This document shows positions 52,198 to 60,841 of a stretch of DNA of 64,000 bases, one piece after another. The stretch spans positions 930,001 through 994,000 of the forward strand of contig NZ_OZ245832.1 of the NCBI RefSeq assembly GCF_965228705.1, written 5' to 3'. The notes under the pieces were generated by a model, which worked only from the letters and a program-made list of their open reading frames with translations, did not search any database and had not been told where the DNA came from. The position numbers and the translations under genes are program-made. This DNA comes from Croceimicrobium sp965228705 (lineage in GTDB: Bacteria > Bacteroidota > Bacteroidia > Flavobacteriales > Schleiferiaceae). Numbering within the stretch: position 1 is the first letter of the stretch; each line of letters opens with the position of its first letter.

Positions 52198-53426
52198 AAA
52201 GACATTCATCAAATACTGACCTCTTAATGCTCCTGGCCTGCCTCTTTGTGGTGATGATGGGATATGGTGTGCTGCTGCCGGTACTGCCCTTTTTCCTGGA
52301 GCGGATAGTAGGGGTTGCACCTGACAACATTGCTTTTCACTTTGGTATCCTCACCGCGATATATCCGGTAACCCTGGTTTTTACCGCCCCTTTATGGGGA
52401 AGGGTTACGGATCGTATTGGCCCCAAATGGCCCATCATTATTGGGCTGGGAGGCTTCACGGTGATGCAGGTAATGATTGCCCTTAGCACCAGCCTCCTAA
52501 TGCTGTATGTGGCAAGGATAGTGGGCAGCCTTTTCTCCGCCTTTTTGGTACCGGTAATCAATACATTCATTTCAAACATTACTGAAGAAACAAACCGCAC
52601 TAAAGCCATGGCCTGGGCGGGCACGGCTGTGAGTGCGGGCGTGGTGACAGGTCCGGGCATCAGCGGGCTGCTGGTAGGCAGTAACTGGCACTTGCGCTGG
52701 GAAACGTCCCTTCACCTGCTGATTGACCGCTTTAGCGTTCCATTTATTGTACTTGCCCTTGTGGGTATACTTACCCTTGTTTTTGCCCTGGCCTTTCTCA
52801 AGAATATTAAGCCGGTTGAGTGCCCACAGGCCAAATCGCCTGAAACACACGGTTTGTTTCCCCAAGGCAAATGGCGCTTGTTTGGGCGGCTGCTTATACT
52901 CTCATTAATACTGCAACTGGGCATCACATCTTTTGAGAGCATTTTTCCGCTTTTCATTAAAGATTCCGGTCAATTTTCGGTGGCATTTATAGGGGCCGGG
53001 CTGCTTATCTGCGGGTTGGTAATGGCCGTTTTGCAGCCCGTGGTCGCCAAATGGGGCCGGCTTTTCATTGCCCATCCGGAAAAACAAATGGCCATCGGCT
53101 TTCTGATTGCAGGCCTCACGCTACCGGTGTTTGTGTTGGTTCAATCCCAATGGGTTATCCTGGTTACTATCGGTATTTTTGGCTTGGGTTCATCACTGAT
53201 TGTCCCCAACCTGCTGGCACTGGTTTCCCTTAAAGAGCCTAAATCATCCGGCTGGGCACTGGGCATGCAATCGTCCTTTAGCGGTATCGGCCAGATGGCA
53301 GGGCCTTTGGCCGGTACGGCATTGTACGCCATTAGCCCCGGCAGCCCTTTTTATGTCACCGGTAGTCTTTTGGTTGCCACCTCTTTTATGGGTTTTCATC
53401 ACCTAAACAAATCATCACGAAATTGA
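52194..53426 (+). CDS. MFS transporter
   Basis: A 410-residue protein with about twelve membrane helices in the 6+6 arrangement. The loop between helices 2 and 3 carries GRVTDRIGPKWP, the MFS motif A. It starts with GTG at 52194, overlapping the nhaA stop. Substrates of such carriers range from drugs to sugars and cannot be inferred; the DHA1-like motif makes export slightly more likely. Confidence 0.82.
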   Translation: MKRHSSNTDLLMLLACLFVVMMGYGVLLPVLPFFLERIVGVAPDNIAFHFGILTAIYPVTLVFTAPLWGRVTDRIGPKWPIIIGLGGFTVMQVMIALSTSLLMLYVARIVGSLFSAFLVPVINTFISNITEETNRTKAMAWAGTAVSAGVVTGPGISGLLVGSNWHLRWETSLHLLIDRFSVPFIVLALVGILTLVFALAFLKNIKPVECPQAKSPETHGLFPQGKWRLFGRLLILSLILQLGITSFESIFPLFIKDSGQFSVAFIGAGLLICGLVMAVLQPVVAKWGRLFIAHPEKQMAIGFLIAGLTLPVFVLVQSQWVILVTIGIFGLGSSLIVPNLLALVSLKEPKSSGWALGMQSSFSGIGQMAGPLAGTALYAISPGSPFYVTGSLLVATSFMGFHHLNKSSRN

Positions 53427-53427
53427 T

Positions 53428-53988
53428 ATGAGGATCTACAAGCCACAACGTTTTTTTTGGTCATTTCTTAAACAGGTTAGCCCTGCACTTTTGATTGTGG
53501 TAACCGTTGCGGTGGCTTACGTGTATCTCATGCGGTTTGTTGACCACGGTCTTCATTGGGTGCCTTATGTGGTGGTACTGCTGGCCTTTTTCAAAACGCT
53601 TTATTTCACCTTTTTCACTTTCAGGCAGGTCAATAAATCCATCCGTCTTTGCCATTCATTCAGGCAGTTGCTCTCGGTTTTTGGGATTCTCATTGTATTG
53701 ATAATATTCTCATTTGCCGCTGACTACACCTGTCTTAACTCAGCCGATGACACAGCATTTAAAGGCCTGTCAGCCTCGGCAAATCTGGGATACATTGGAC
53801 ACCTTTTTGATCTGACCTACTTCAGTGTGGTAACCTTTGCCTCAGTGGGTTATGGGGATATTGCTCCCATTTCTATTCCGGCCAGGCTCATATCAGCTAT
53901 TGAAATAGGCCAAAGTTTTGTGATGGTCATCTTCGGACTTTCAAATATCAATAACATACGCATCAACGCAAAAAATCAAAACACATGA
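53428..53988 (+). CDS. Potassium channel protein (Ion_trans_2 type)
   Basis: This 186-residue protein has about four membrane helices, the last two enclosing a pore loop with the filter SVGYGD near residue 148, close to the TVGYGD signature of K+ channels. The first two helices are an extra pair not found in minimal two-helix channels. There is no RCK regulatory domain. It starts 1 bp after the MFS stop and overlaps the GAPDH gene by 4 bp. Confidence 0.85.
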   Translation: MRIYKPQRFFWSFLKQVSPALLIVVTVAVAYVYLMRFVDHGLHWVPYVVVLLAFFKTLYFTFFTFRQVNKSIRLCHSFRQLLSVFGILIVLIIFSFAADYTCLNSADDTAFKGLSASANLGYIGHLFDLTYFSVVTFASVGYGDIAPISIPARLISAIEIGQSFVMVIFGLSNINNIRINAKNQNT

Positions 53989-55007
53989 AAAAAGTAAAAG
54001 TAGCAATCATCGGATATGGCGTAATCGGCAAAAGAGTGGCCGATGCCGTGGCCTTACAAGACGATATGGAACTCACAGGAGTGGCCGATATCATCAGCGA
54101 CTGGCGCATAAAAGCGGCTGTGGATAAAGAGTACCCGGTGTATGCTGCTACCAAAGAAGCCGCCCAAAGAATGGAGCAAGCGGGAATTCTGGTAGCCGGG
54201 AATATAGACACATTGCTGGAGAAGGCTGACGTAGCGGTGGACTGCACCCCGAAAAAGATTGCTGCAGAAAATGTAAAAATATATCGTGAACGAGGGATAA
54301 AATTTATCCTGCAAGGCGGTGAAAAACACGAAACAACAGGTCACTCCTTCAGTGCAGAAAATAACTATGCCTCCGCATTGAACAGGGAAAGTACACGCGT
54401 AGTATCCTGTAATACAACATCTATTCTAAGGACGCTCACTGCTTTGAAATGGGCCGGGCTCTTGGAAAGCGCGAGGGGCACCCTGCTTCGTAGGGCCACT
54501 GATCCCTGGGAAAGTCACCTGGGCGGAATTATGAATACGATGGTTCCCGAAAAGGACATCCCCAGCCATCAGGGGCCGGATGCCAAAAGTGTAGACCCCG
54601 AACTGGATGTGGTGACTATGGCCGTAAAAGTGCCCGAAACATTGAGCCACCTACACTACTGGAACGTGCTGCTTACCAGCAAAGCCGACAGGGAAGAAGT
54701 GCTGGAAGCACTCAAAGTTTCCACGCGCATCACCTTTATTAACTACTTTGATGGATTGGTTTCCAACAATACGGTAAAGGAAAAATACCTTGATATGGGC
54801 CGCCCCTGGGGCGATATGTACGAAGTGGCCCTTTGGCAGGATATGCTAAAAGTGGAAGGCAATGAGCTCTACTACGCCTACCTGGTGGACAATCAGGCTA
54901 TTGTGATCCCGGAGACTATTGACGCTATTCGGGCCCTTACGGGAATAGAAGAAAGTGCAGCTAAATCAATTCAAAAAACCAATGAAAGTTTAGGGATAAA
55001 CCAATGA
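53985..55007 (+). CDS. Type II (archaeal-type) glyceraldehyde-3-phosphate dehydrogenase
   Basis: A 340-residue enzyme of the archaeal class: the Rossmann motif IIGYGVIGKRVADAV is at residues 8-22, and the catalytic cysteine (residue 142) is in VSCNTTSILRTL, the arrangement of archaeal phosphorylating GAPDH, not of bacterial GapA. Archaeal homologues use NADP+ or NAD+ and catalyse the reversible conversion to 1,3-bisphosphoglycerate. The gene overlaps both neighbours by 4 bp. Its origin is probably horizontal. Confidence 0.9.
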   Translation: MKKVKVAIIGYGVIGKRVADAVALQDDMELTGVADIISDWRIKAAVDKEYPVYAATKEAAQRMEQAGILVAGNIDTLLEKADVAVDCTPKKIAAENVKIYRERGIKFILQGGEKHETTGHSFSAENNYASALNRESTRVVSCNTTSILRTLTALKWAGLLESARGTLLRRATDPWESHLGGIMNTMVPEKDIPSHQGPDAKSVDPELDVVTMAVKVPETLSHLHYWNVLLTSKADREEVLEALKVSTRITFINYFDGLVSNNTVKEKYLDMGRPWGDMYEVALWQDMLKVEGNELYYAYLVDNQAIVIPETIDAIRALTGIEESAAKSIQKTNESLGINQ

Positions 55008-56347
55008 GCATTTTTGATTCGGAAATAAGGAGCCTTAAATCACTGAACACCTATTTGCAAAAGCTGGTGGAAAACCGGCTTTGGCTAAAGGTTATCATTG
55101 CCCTGTTTTTGGGTGTGGGATTTGGCCTGTTGTTGAGTCCACAAAATGGATGGGTAGGCAAAGAAACGGCAGATGTGCTGGGTAACTGGCTGGCCTTGCC
55201 GGGCATACTTTTCCTCAAGCTGGTGCAGATGATTATGATACCGCTGATAGTGGCTTCCATCATCACCGGCATTGCCAGCAACGACAAGGAAAACCTGAAA
55301 AAATTGGGGGGCGGTGTTCTGCTATATTTTGTGGGTACTACCACCATTTCGGTGACCATAGGCACGGTACTGGCCACACTTTTTAAATCGGGAAACTACC
55401 TGCACGAGCAAGCTGCTGCCGAACACGCAGAACAACTGGCCGGGACTGCCGGAAGTGGGGCTGAGCTTTCTTTTGGGTTTAACAGCATACCTGGGACCAT
55501 ATCCAACCTGTTGCCCGAAAACCCGCTGGCCGCCATGGTAAGTGGCGAGATGCTGAGCATCGTAATATTCACCATCATTATAGGAGTCGCGGTACTGGCC
55601 CTGCCCGAAAACTTGCTGCGCCCGGTAAAACTACTGCTCAGTGCCATACAGGAGATATGTATGACCGTGGTGAAATGGGCTATGAAGCTGGTGCCCCTGG
55701 CCGTGTTCGGCCTTATGGCACAGCTCACCTCCAGCGTGGGGCTGAGTTCGCTGGCGGGGTTGGGCTACTATGTATTGGTAGTGCTTGGCGGGCTTGCCAT
55801 TCTTGTGGCCGTTTATCTGCTTTTCGTAGCGGTATTGGGAAAAAGCAATCCTTTTCATTTCCTGCGAAAAATCAGGGATGTGCAGTTGCTCGCTTTTTCC
55901 ACCACCAGTTCGGCAGCGGTAATGCCCTTATCGCTAAAAACAGCCGAGGAAGACCTGAAGGTGGACAAATCCATCAGCAACTTTATTATCCCCATCGGGG
56001 CTACGGTAAACATGGACGGCACTGCACTCTATCAAACGGTCACCACGCTCTTCATTGCCCAGGCCTACGGTTTGGAGATGAGCCTTTTAAATATTGTGGT
56101 GGTTGTGATCACCATTGTGGCCGCATCCATAGGTACACCCGCTATTCCGGGAGGTGGTGTGGTCATTCTCGCTTCGGTGCTCAGTAGTGCAGGCATTCCT
56201 GCCGAAGGCATCATCATCATTATTGGTGTGGAAAGGCTGTTGGGGATGTTCCGTACCGCAGTAAACGTAACCGGAGACCTGACCGCCTGTATGGTTTTCG
56301 ACCGGTTTTATGGCAAAAACCACAGAAATTATATCAAAAAACTCTAA
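55004..56347 (+). CDS. Dicarboxylate/amino acid:cation symporter (DAACS)
   Basis: A 447-residue secondary transporter of the GltP/DctA family. The serine-rich hairpin FSTTSSAAVMPLSL near residue 300 and the motif NMDGTALYQ near residue 340, whose NMDGT coordinates Na+ and substrate, are intact. It takes up C4-dicarboxylates or acidic amino acids with Na+ or H+. The Na+-dependent system fits the sodium-related genes nearby. It overlaps the GAPDH gene by ATGA. Confidence 0.9.
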   Translation: MSIFDSEIRSLKSLNTYLQKLVENRLWLKVIIALFLGVGFGLLLSPQNGWVGKETADVLGNWLALPGILFLKLVQMIMIPLIVASIITGIASNDKENLKKLGGGVLLYFVGTTTISVTIGTVLATLFKSGNYLHEQAAAEHAEQLAGTAGSGAELSFGFNSIPGTISNLLPENPLAAMVSGEMLSIVIFTIIIGVAVLALPENLLRPVKLLLSAIQEICMTVVKWAMKLVPLAVFGLMAQLTSSVGLSSLAGLGYYVLVVLGGLAILVAVYLLFVAVLGKSNPFHFLRKIRDVQLLAFSTTSSAAVMPLSLKTAEEDLKVDKSISNFIIPIGATVNMDGTALYQTVTTLFIAQAYGLEMSLLNIVVVVITIVAASIGTPAIPGGGVVILASVLSSAGIPAEGIIIIIGVERLLGMFRTAVNVTGDLTACMVFDRFYGKNHRNYIKKL

Positions 56348-56365
56348 CCTTAAAAAAGCAATAAT

Positions 56366-57085
56366 ATGAACACACTGAAGTCAATTTTAACGATTGCCTC
56401 CTTTGCCACGCTGGCCCTTCTTAGTGCCTGCAATGGCAACCCGCAAAATGAACATGGCGATCACGACCATGAACACCATGAAGATATGCAAGAAGCCGAA
56501 GGGGCAAATGACCACTCCATGATGGAGGAGTACCACGGTGAAATGGAACGGGAGCAAGATATGCACCGCCAGCACGAATCCATCCGCGACAATTTTGCGC
56601 ACCAGGACATTATTATTCTGAATAACCCCTACACGGCTTCTGATGCCGTTAATGAGGAGTTAAAAGACGTAGTAAAGGCCTACCTCCAAATGAAAAATGC
56701 CCTGGTAAAAGACAATGCAGCCACAGCGGATAAGGCTGCAGCGAAAATGGCCTCAGCGGTGGAGGCCGTGGATGGTTCAACCCTGAGGGGAGAAGGCAAA
56801 GATGCCTGGGAACAACACGCCTCACTTTACACCCAAAAGCTGGGTGAGATGCAGCACGTAACAAGCCTGGAAGAAAAGCGCTCGTACTTCTCTCACATTT
56901 CTGAGATCGTTTACTGTACCGTAAAGAGTTTTGGCCTGAAGGACGATATGGAGCTATACGCCACCTACTGCCCCATGGCCTTTGACAACAAAGGTGCTTA
57001 CTGGATTGCAGAAACCAGGGAAATCAAAAATCCTTATATGGGTACTAAAATGAAGAATTGCGGAGAGATCAAAGAAGAACTATAG
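56366..57085 (+). CDS. DUF3347 lipoprotein with His/Met-rich N-terminus
   Basis: The third DUF3347 copy in the window. A lipoprotein signal (lipobox LLSAC, cysteine about residue 22) leads into a His-, Met- and acid-rich segment (residues 28-80) and a DUF3347 domain (about residues 80-238) with YCPMAFDNKGAYW and NPYMGTKM motifs. It probably binds copper in the periplasm. Its presence 16 kb from the efflux genes shows that the metal theme runs through the whole island. Its TAG stop shares a base with the GTG start of the nuclease. Confidence 0.85.
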   Translation: MNTLKSILTIASFATLALLSACNGNPQNEHGDHDHEHHEDMQEAEGANDHSMMEEYHGEMEREQDMHRQHESIRDNFAHQDIIILNNPYTASDAVNEELKDVVKAYLQMKNALVKDNAATADKAAAKMASAVEAVDGSTLRGEGKDAWEQHASLYTQKLGEMQHVTSLEEKRSYFSHISEIVYCTVKSFGLKDDMELYATYCPMAFDNKGAYWIAETREIKNPYMGTKMKNCGEIKEEL

Positions 57086-57951
57086 TGAATAAGAAAGTAC
57101 ATCAAAACAGGTCAGAGATTCAGGTAAAGAAATATTCTGGTGAAATCGCTCCTTTTGAGCAAGATAAGCTAATAAGCTCTCTTCAACGATCAGGTGCTAA
57201 AGCCGATGTAATCGAGCAGGTGGTCCAGGAAGTTGAAAAAATGCTTTACAATGGTATTTCCACCAAAGAGATTTATAAAAAAGCTTTCTCTTTATTGAAG
57301 AAAAAGGCGCGACCGATAGCCGCCCGTTACAATCTCAAAAAAGCCCTATTTGAATTTGGACCTACGGGATTTCCTTTTGAATCCTTTATAGCTGAATTAC
57401 TTCATGCAAAGGGATTTCAAGCCAAAACTGATCAGCTGGTCCAGGGTAATTGTGTACAGCACGAAGTGGATGTTGTTGCCGAAAAGGACAATAAACACTT
57501 TATGGTGGAATGTAAATTTCACAGCGATCGGGGCAGGTTTTGCGATGTAAAAATACCGCTGTATATCCAATCTCGGTTTAAGGATGTTGAAAAAGTCTGG
57601 CGTAACAAGAAGGGGCATCAAAACAAATTTCACCAGGGCTGGGTAGCTACCAATACGCGCTTCACTTCGGATGCCATCCAATATGGTAAATGCATTGGTC
57701 TGCACCTTATAAGTTGGGATTATCCCCAAAATGAAAGCCTTAAGAACTGGATTGATGAAACTCATACTCACCCGGTAACGGCTCTTACCACTATATCAAG
57801 AAAAGAAAAACAGGCACTGCTGGATTCAGGAATTATTCTGTGCCGACAACTGTGTACAGAAAAGAAAGGTCTTGAAGTATTGAATTTATCAGATAGCCGC
57901 CAGCGCAAAGTAATGGAGGAGGCCAGGGGAATTTGTGAATATCATTCTTAA
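57085..57951 (+). CDS. ATP-cone plus Mrr-like restriction endonuclease-fold protein
   Basis: Starting at GTG 57085 gives 288 residues. The N-terminal ATP-cone domain (about residues 10-95, starting VKKYSGEIAPFEQDKL) normally binds ATP or dATP, as in ribonucleotide reductase and NrdR. The C-terminal half has a PD-(D/E)xK nuclease signature: Asp129 in HEVDVV and Glu142-Cys-Lys144 in VECKFH, with a preceding conserved Glu in the FESFIAELL helix. A nucleotide-gated nuclease is a plausible reading. It is encoded immediately before the RNA-processing-type hydrolase. Confidence 0.82.
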   Translation: MNKKVHQNRSEIQVKKYSGEIAPFEQDKLISSLQRSGAKADVIEQVVQEVEKMLYNGISTKEIYKKAFSLLKKKARPIAARYNLKKALFEFGPTGFPFESFIAELLHAKGFQAKTDQLVQGNCVQHEVDVVAEKDNKHFMVECKFHSDRGRFCDVKIPLYIQSRFKDVEKVWRNKKGHQNKFHQGWVATNTRFTSDAIQYGKCIGLHLISWDYPQNESLKNWIDETHTHPVTALTTISRKEKQALLDSGIILCRQLCTEKKGLEVLNLSDSRQRKVMEEARGICEYHS

Positions 57952-57965
57952 AAAATAAAAGGTTA

Positions 57966-59336
57966 ATGAAAACAATAAACGTTCATTTTCTTGGTGCAGC
58001 CGGTACCGTTACCGGTTCAAAGTATCTGGTAGAAACTTCCAAGAAGAAAATTCTCATTGACTGTGGACTCTTTCAGGGAGTAAAAAACCTACGTCAGCTC
58101 AATTGGGACTACCTTCCAATAGAAGCCAGCACTATTGATATTGTAATCCTTACCCACGGCCATATGGATCACACAGGATTTTTACCGAGATTAATGAAAA
58201 TGGGCTACCGGGAGCCGGTGTATGGCACCGGGCCCACGCTTGAAATTGCAGAAGTGATTTTGCGCGACAGTGCCAAAATTCAGGAGGAACGGGCAGAACA
58301 AGTCAATCAGGAAGGCTATTCCAGGCATAAGCCGGCAGAACCTCTATATGACACGGAAGATGTGGAAAAAACTTTGCCGCTTTTCCGACACCAGCCTCTG
58401 GACAAGTGGATGAATTTGGGCGAAAACATTCGTTATCGCCACCGCTACAACGGTCACATTCTCGGTTCTACCTTTATAGAACTGGAAATTGAGGGGAAAC
58501 TGCTGGTCTTTTCTGGTGATATTGGCCGGAATGAGGACCCTTTACTATATCCACCTCAAAAACCTGAAAAAGCAGATATCCTCTTCATTGAATCCACTTA
58601 TGGCAATCGAACACACCTTCATGAGGACATCATGGAGCGCCTGAAAACACATATTCTTGAGACTATAGAACACAATGGAATTCTGCTCATTCCAAGCTTT
58701 GCCGTGGAGCGTTCACAGCTGCTGATGTACTTCCTCTGGCAGTTAAAGAAAGATCAGTTGATTCCTGATATACCGGTTTACCTGGACAGCCCCATGGGGG
58801 CCAATGTGCTAAAAATCCTTCATCACAGTAGCAAATGGCATAAACTCAACCCTGCAGATTGTGAAGCAATGTGTAAAAATATTAAGGTAACCTCCTCTTA
58901 CAAGGATACGCTGGACATTTTACGCGATTCACAACCAAAAGTAGTGATTGCCGGCAGCGGTATGGTGAATGGAGGTCGTATTCTCAACTATTTGGCGCAA
59001 TACAGCTACAAGGAATCTACTACAATTTTACTAGCCGGTTACCAGGCAGAAGGCACCAACGGGCGCCACCTGATGGAAGGCACGGAAGAACTGAAAATTT
59101 ACGGCAAATATTATCGCGTAAAAGCCAAGGTTGATGCACTTCATGGCCTGTCCGCCCATGCAGATCAGAATGAGCTTTTGGATTGGTTAAATGAGATCCA
59201 GAATACCCCTCAAAAGATTTTCATCACTCATGGAGAACCTCATCCCGCAGATGCCCTGCGGGTTAAGATAAAAGATACTTATGGCTGGGATGCCGAGGTG
59301 CCAAAGCTCTATGACATTATACCATTAGAATTATGA
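57966..59336 (+). CDS. MBL-fold/beta-CASP ribonuclease-family hydrolase
   Basis: A 456-residue protein with the metallo-beta-lactamase zinc motif THGHMDH (His64, His66, Asp68, His69), a GTVTGSKYLVE start and a beta-CASP insert (ESTYGNR near residue 210, motifs with conserved Asp and His later). It resembles CPSF73-like/YSH1-family RNA-processing proteins and bacterial homologues that act as exo- or endoribonucleases. The C-terminal KH extension of archaeal forms is absent. It overlaps the AMP phosphorylase gene by 4 bp. Confidence 0.88.
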   Translation: MKTINVHFLGAAGTVTGSKYLVETSKKKILIDCGLFQGVKNLRQLNWDYLPIEASTIDIVILTHGHMDHTGFLPRLMKMGYREPVYGTGPTLEIAEVILRDSAKIQEERAEQVNQEGYSRHKPAEPLYDTEDVEKTLPLFRHQPLDKWMNLGENIRYRHRYNGHILGSTFIELEIEGKLLVFSGDIGRNEDPLLYPPQKPEKADILFIESTYGNRTHLHEDIMERLKTHILETIEHNGILLIPSFAVERSQLLMYFLWQLKKDQLIPDIPVYLDSPMGANVLKILHHSSKWHKLNPADCEAMCKNIKVTSSYKDTLDILRDSQPKVVIAGSGMVNGGRILNYLAQYSYKESTTILLAGYQAEGTNGRHLMEGTEELKIYGKYYRVKAKVDALHGLSAHADQNELLDWLNEIQNTPQKIFITHGEPHPADALRVKIKDTYGWDAEVPKLYDIIPLEL

Positions 59337-60838
59337 ATGAGCTTAACCGAGAATTAAAACTAAGACCACTCGGAATCGATACCCGCAACGAGCATACTGT
59401 ATATATGCGCAGGGACTGCCCGGTATGTGTTTCCGAAGGTTTTGAAGCACTCACACGGATTTTGGTAAGCCATGGATCCCGCAGCATAGTGGCTTCGCTA
59501 AATGTACTGGACAATGAAAACCTGCTAAGCCATGAAGAAGCAAGCCTTACGGAAAAAGCGATAGCTGCCCTAAGGGTGAAGCCTGGAGATTTGCTTACAT
59601 TTTCGCACCTACCGCCCATAAATTCCATGAGTGCAGTACGGTCTAAGGTATACGGCCACCGCCTCAAAGAAGAACAAATACGCGAAATTGTAGATGACCT
59701 GGCGGTTGGCAATTATTCCAATGTTGAGATTGCAGCTTTTGTAACAGCTTGCGCGGGTAAGCGTCTGGACATTGATGAAATCATTCACTTGACCCAGTCC
59801 ATGGTAGATGCAGGGCAAAGGTTACATTGGCCAGCAACTCAGGTATACGACAAGCACTGCATTGGTGGCCTTCCAGGAAATCGTACCACACCAATTGTAA
59901 TAGCCATTACCGCAGCTGCCGGTCTCACTATTCCAAAGACATCCTCAAGGGCCATTACCTCTCCGGCAGGAACCGCTGACACTATGGAAGTCTTTACCAA
60001 TGTAAATCTCTCATTGGATCAAATGACGGAAGTAGTAAAACAAGAAAATGGCTGCCTGGCTTGGGGAGGTTCCATGCAGCTCAGCCCGGCTGATGATATT
60101 TTGATTCGTGTGGAAAAAGCACTCGATATTGATAGTGAAGGCCAAATGATCGCTTCGGTCCTTTCAAAGAAAGTAGCAGCCGGAAGCACGCACGTAGTAA
60201 TTGATATCCCTGTGGGTACCACCGCCAAAGTTCGCACGTCTGAAGATGCTGAGGAGCTTTCCCGCAGGATGACCATGGTGGCCGAAGCCATTGGTTTAAA
60301 ATTGAGGATTGTAGTCACCGATGGCTCCCAACCAGTGGGCCGGGGTATTGGCCCTGCCCTGGAGGCCAGAGATGTGCTTGCCGTGTTGCGCAACGACCCT
60401 TCAGCACCTGAAGATTTAAGAAATCGCGCCCTCGTGCTAGCAGGTGAATTACTTGAGCTATCCGGAATAGCGAGATCTGGTAATGGAAATAAAAAAGCCA
60501 GACAAATCCTTGACACTGGTCAGGCATTCAAGAAATTTAAAGCCATCTGCGAGGCACAAGGTAGGTTTGATAAGCCCAGGCTGGCAAAATATCAATATAA
60601 AATAAAAGCTGAACAGTCTGGCACAGTGATGAGGATAGATAACAGGAAACTGGCCAAAGTAGCCAAGTTAGCAGGTGCCCCGAATGATAAATTATCGGGA
60701 GTTGACTTTTTAACCCCGGTAGGCACACCAGTAGTAAAAGGGGGAACACTGTATGTTATACATGCAGAATCTAAGGGTGAATTGAATTATGCTCTGGAAT
60801 ATAATAATTCCCAAAAAGACATTTTAACCATTCAGTAA
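59333..60838 (+). CDS. AMP phosphorylase (archaeal type of the thymidine phosphorylase superfamily)
   Basis: At 501 residues this is longer than DeoA (about 440) and has the N-terminal domain (residues 1-84) found in archaeal AMP phosphorylases. The core shows DKHCIGGLPGNRTTPI and PKTSSRAITSPAGTADTMEVF, matching archaeal enzymes that convert AMP plus phosphate into adenine and ribose 1,5-bisphosphate. It overlaps the ribonuclease gene by ATGA and is followed after 3 bp by PRPP synthetase. No ribose-1,5-bisphosphate isomerase or RubisCO gene is seen, so the product must be used differently. Confidence 0.86.
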   Translation: MNELNRELKLRPLGIDTRNEHTVYMRRDCPVCVSEGFEALTRILVSHGSRSIVASLNVLDNENLLSHEEASLTEKAIAALRVKPGDLLTFSHLPPINSMSAVRSKVYGHRLKEEQIREIVDDLAVGNYSNVEIAAFVTACAGKRLDIDEIIHLTQSMVDAGQRLHWPATQVYDKHCIGGLPGNRTTPIVIAITAAAGLTIPKTSSRAITSPAGTADTMEVFTNVNLSLDQMTEVVKQENGCLAWGGSMQLSPADDILIRVEKALDIDSEGQMIASVLSKKVAAGSTHVVIDIPVGTTAKVRTSEDAEELSRRMTMVAEAIGLKLRIVVTDGSQPVGRGIGPALEARDVLAVLRNDPSAPEDLRNRALVLAGELLELSGIARSGNGNKKARQILDTGQAFKKFKAICEAQGRFDKPRLAKYQYKIKAEQSGTVMRIDNRKLAKVAKLAGAPNDKLSGVDFLTPVGTPVVKGGTLYVIHAESKGELNYALEYNNSQKDILTIQ

Positions 60839-60841
60839 ACA

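Noticed and set aside
55657..56187. 176-codon plus-strand frame inside the symporter gene
   Set aside because: It overlaps the well-supported DAACS transporter in another frame and has no recognisable domain or start context.
59333..60838. Calling this gene thymidine phosphorylase (deoA)
   Set aside because: The extra N-terminal domain of about 84 residues and the DKHxIGGxPGNR-TT core match archaeal AMP phosphorylase better; thymidine activity is not excluded.
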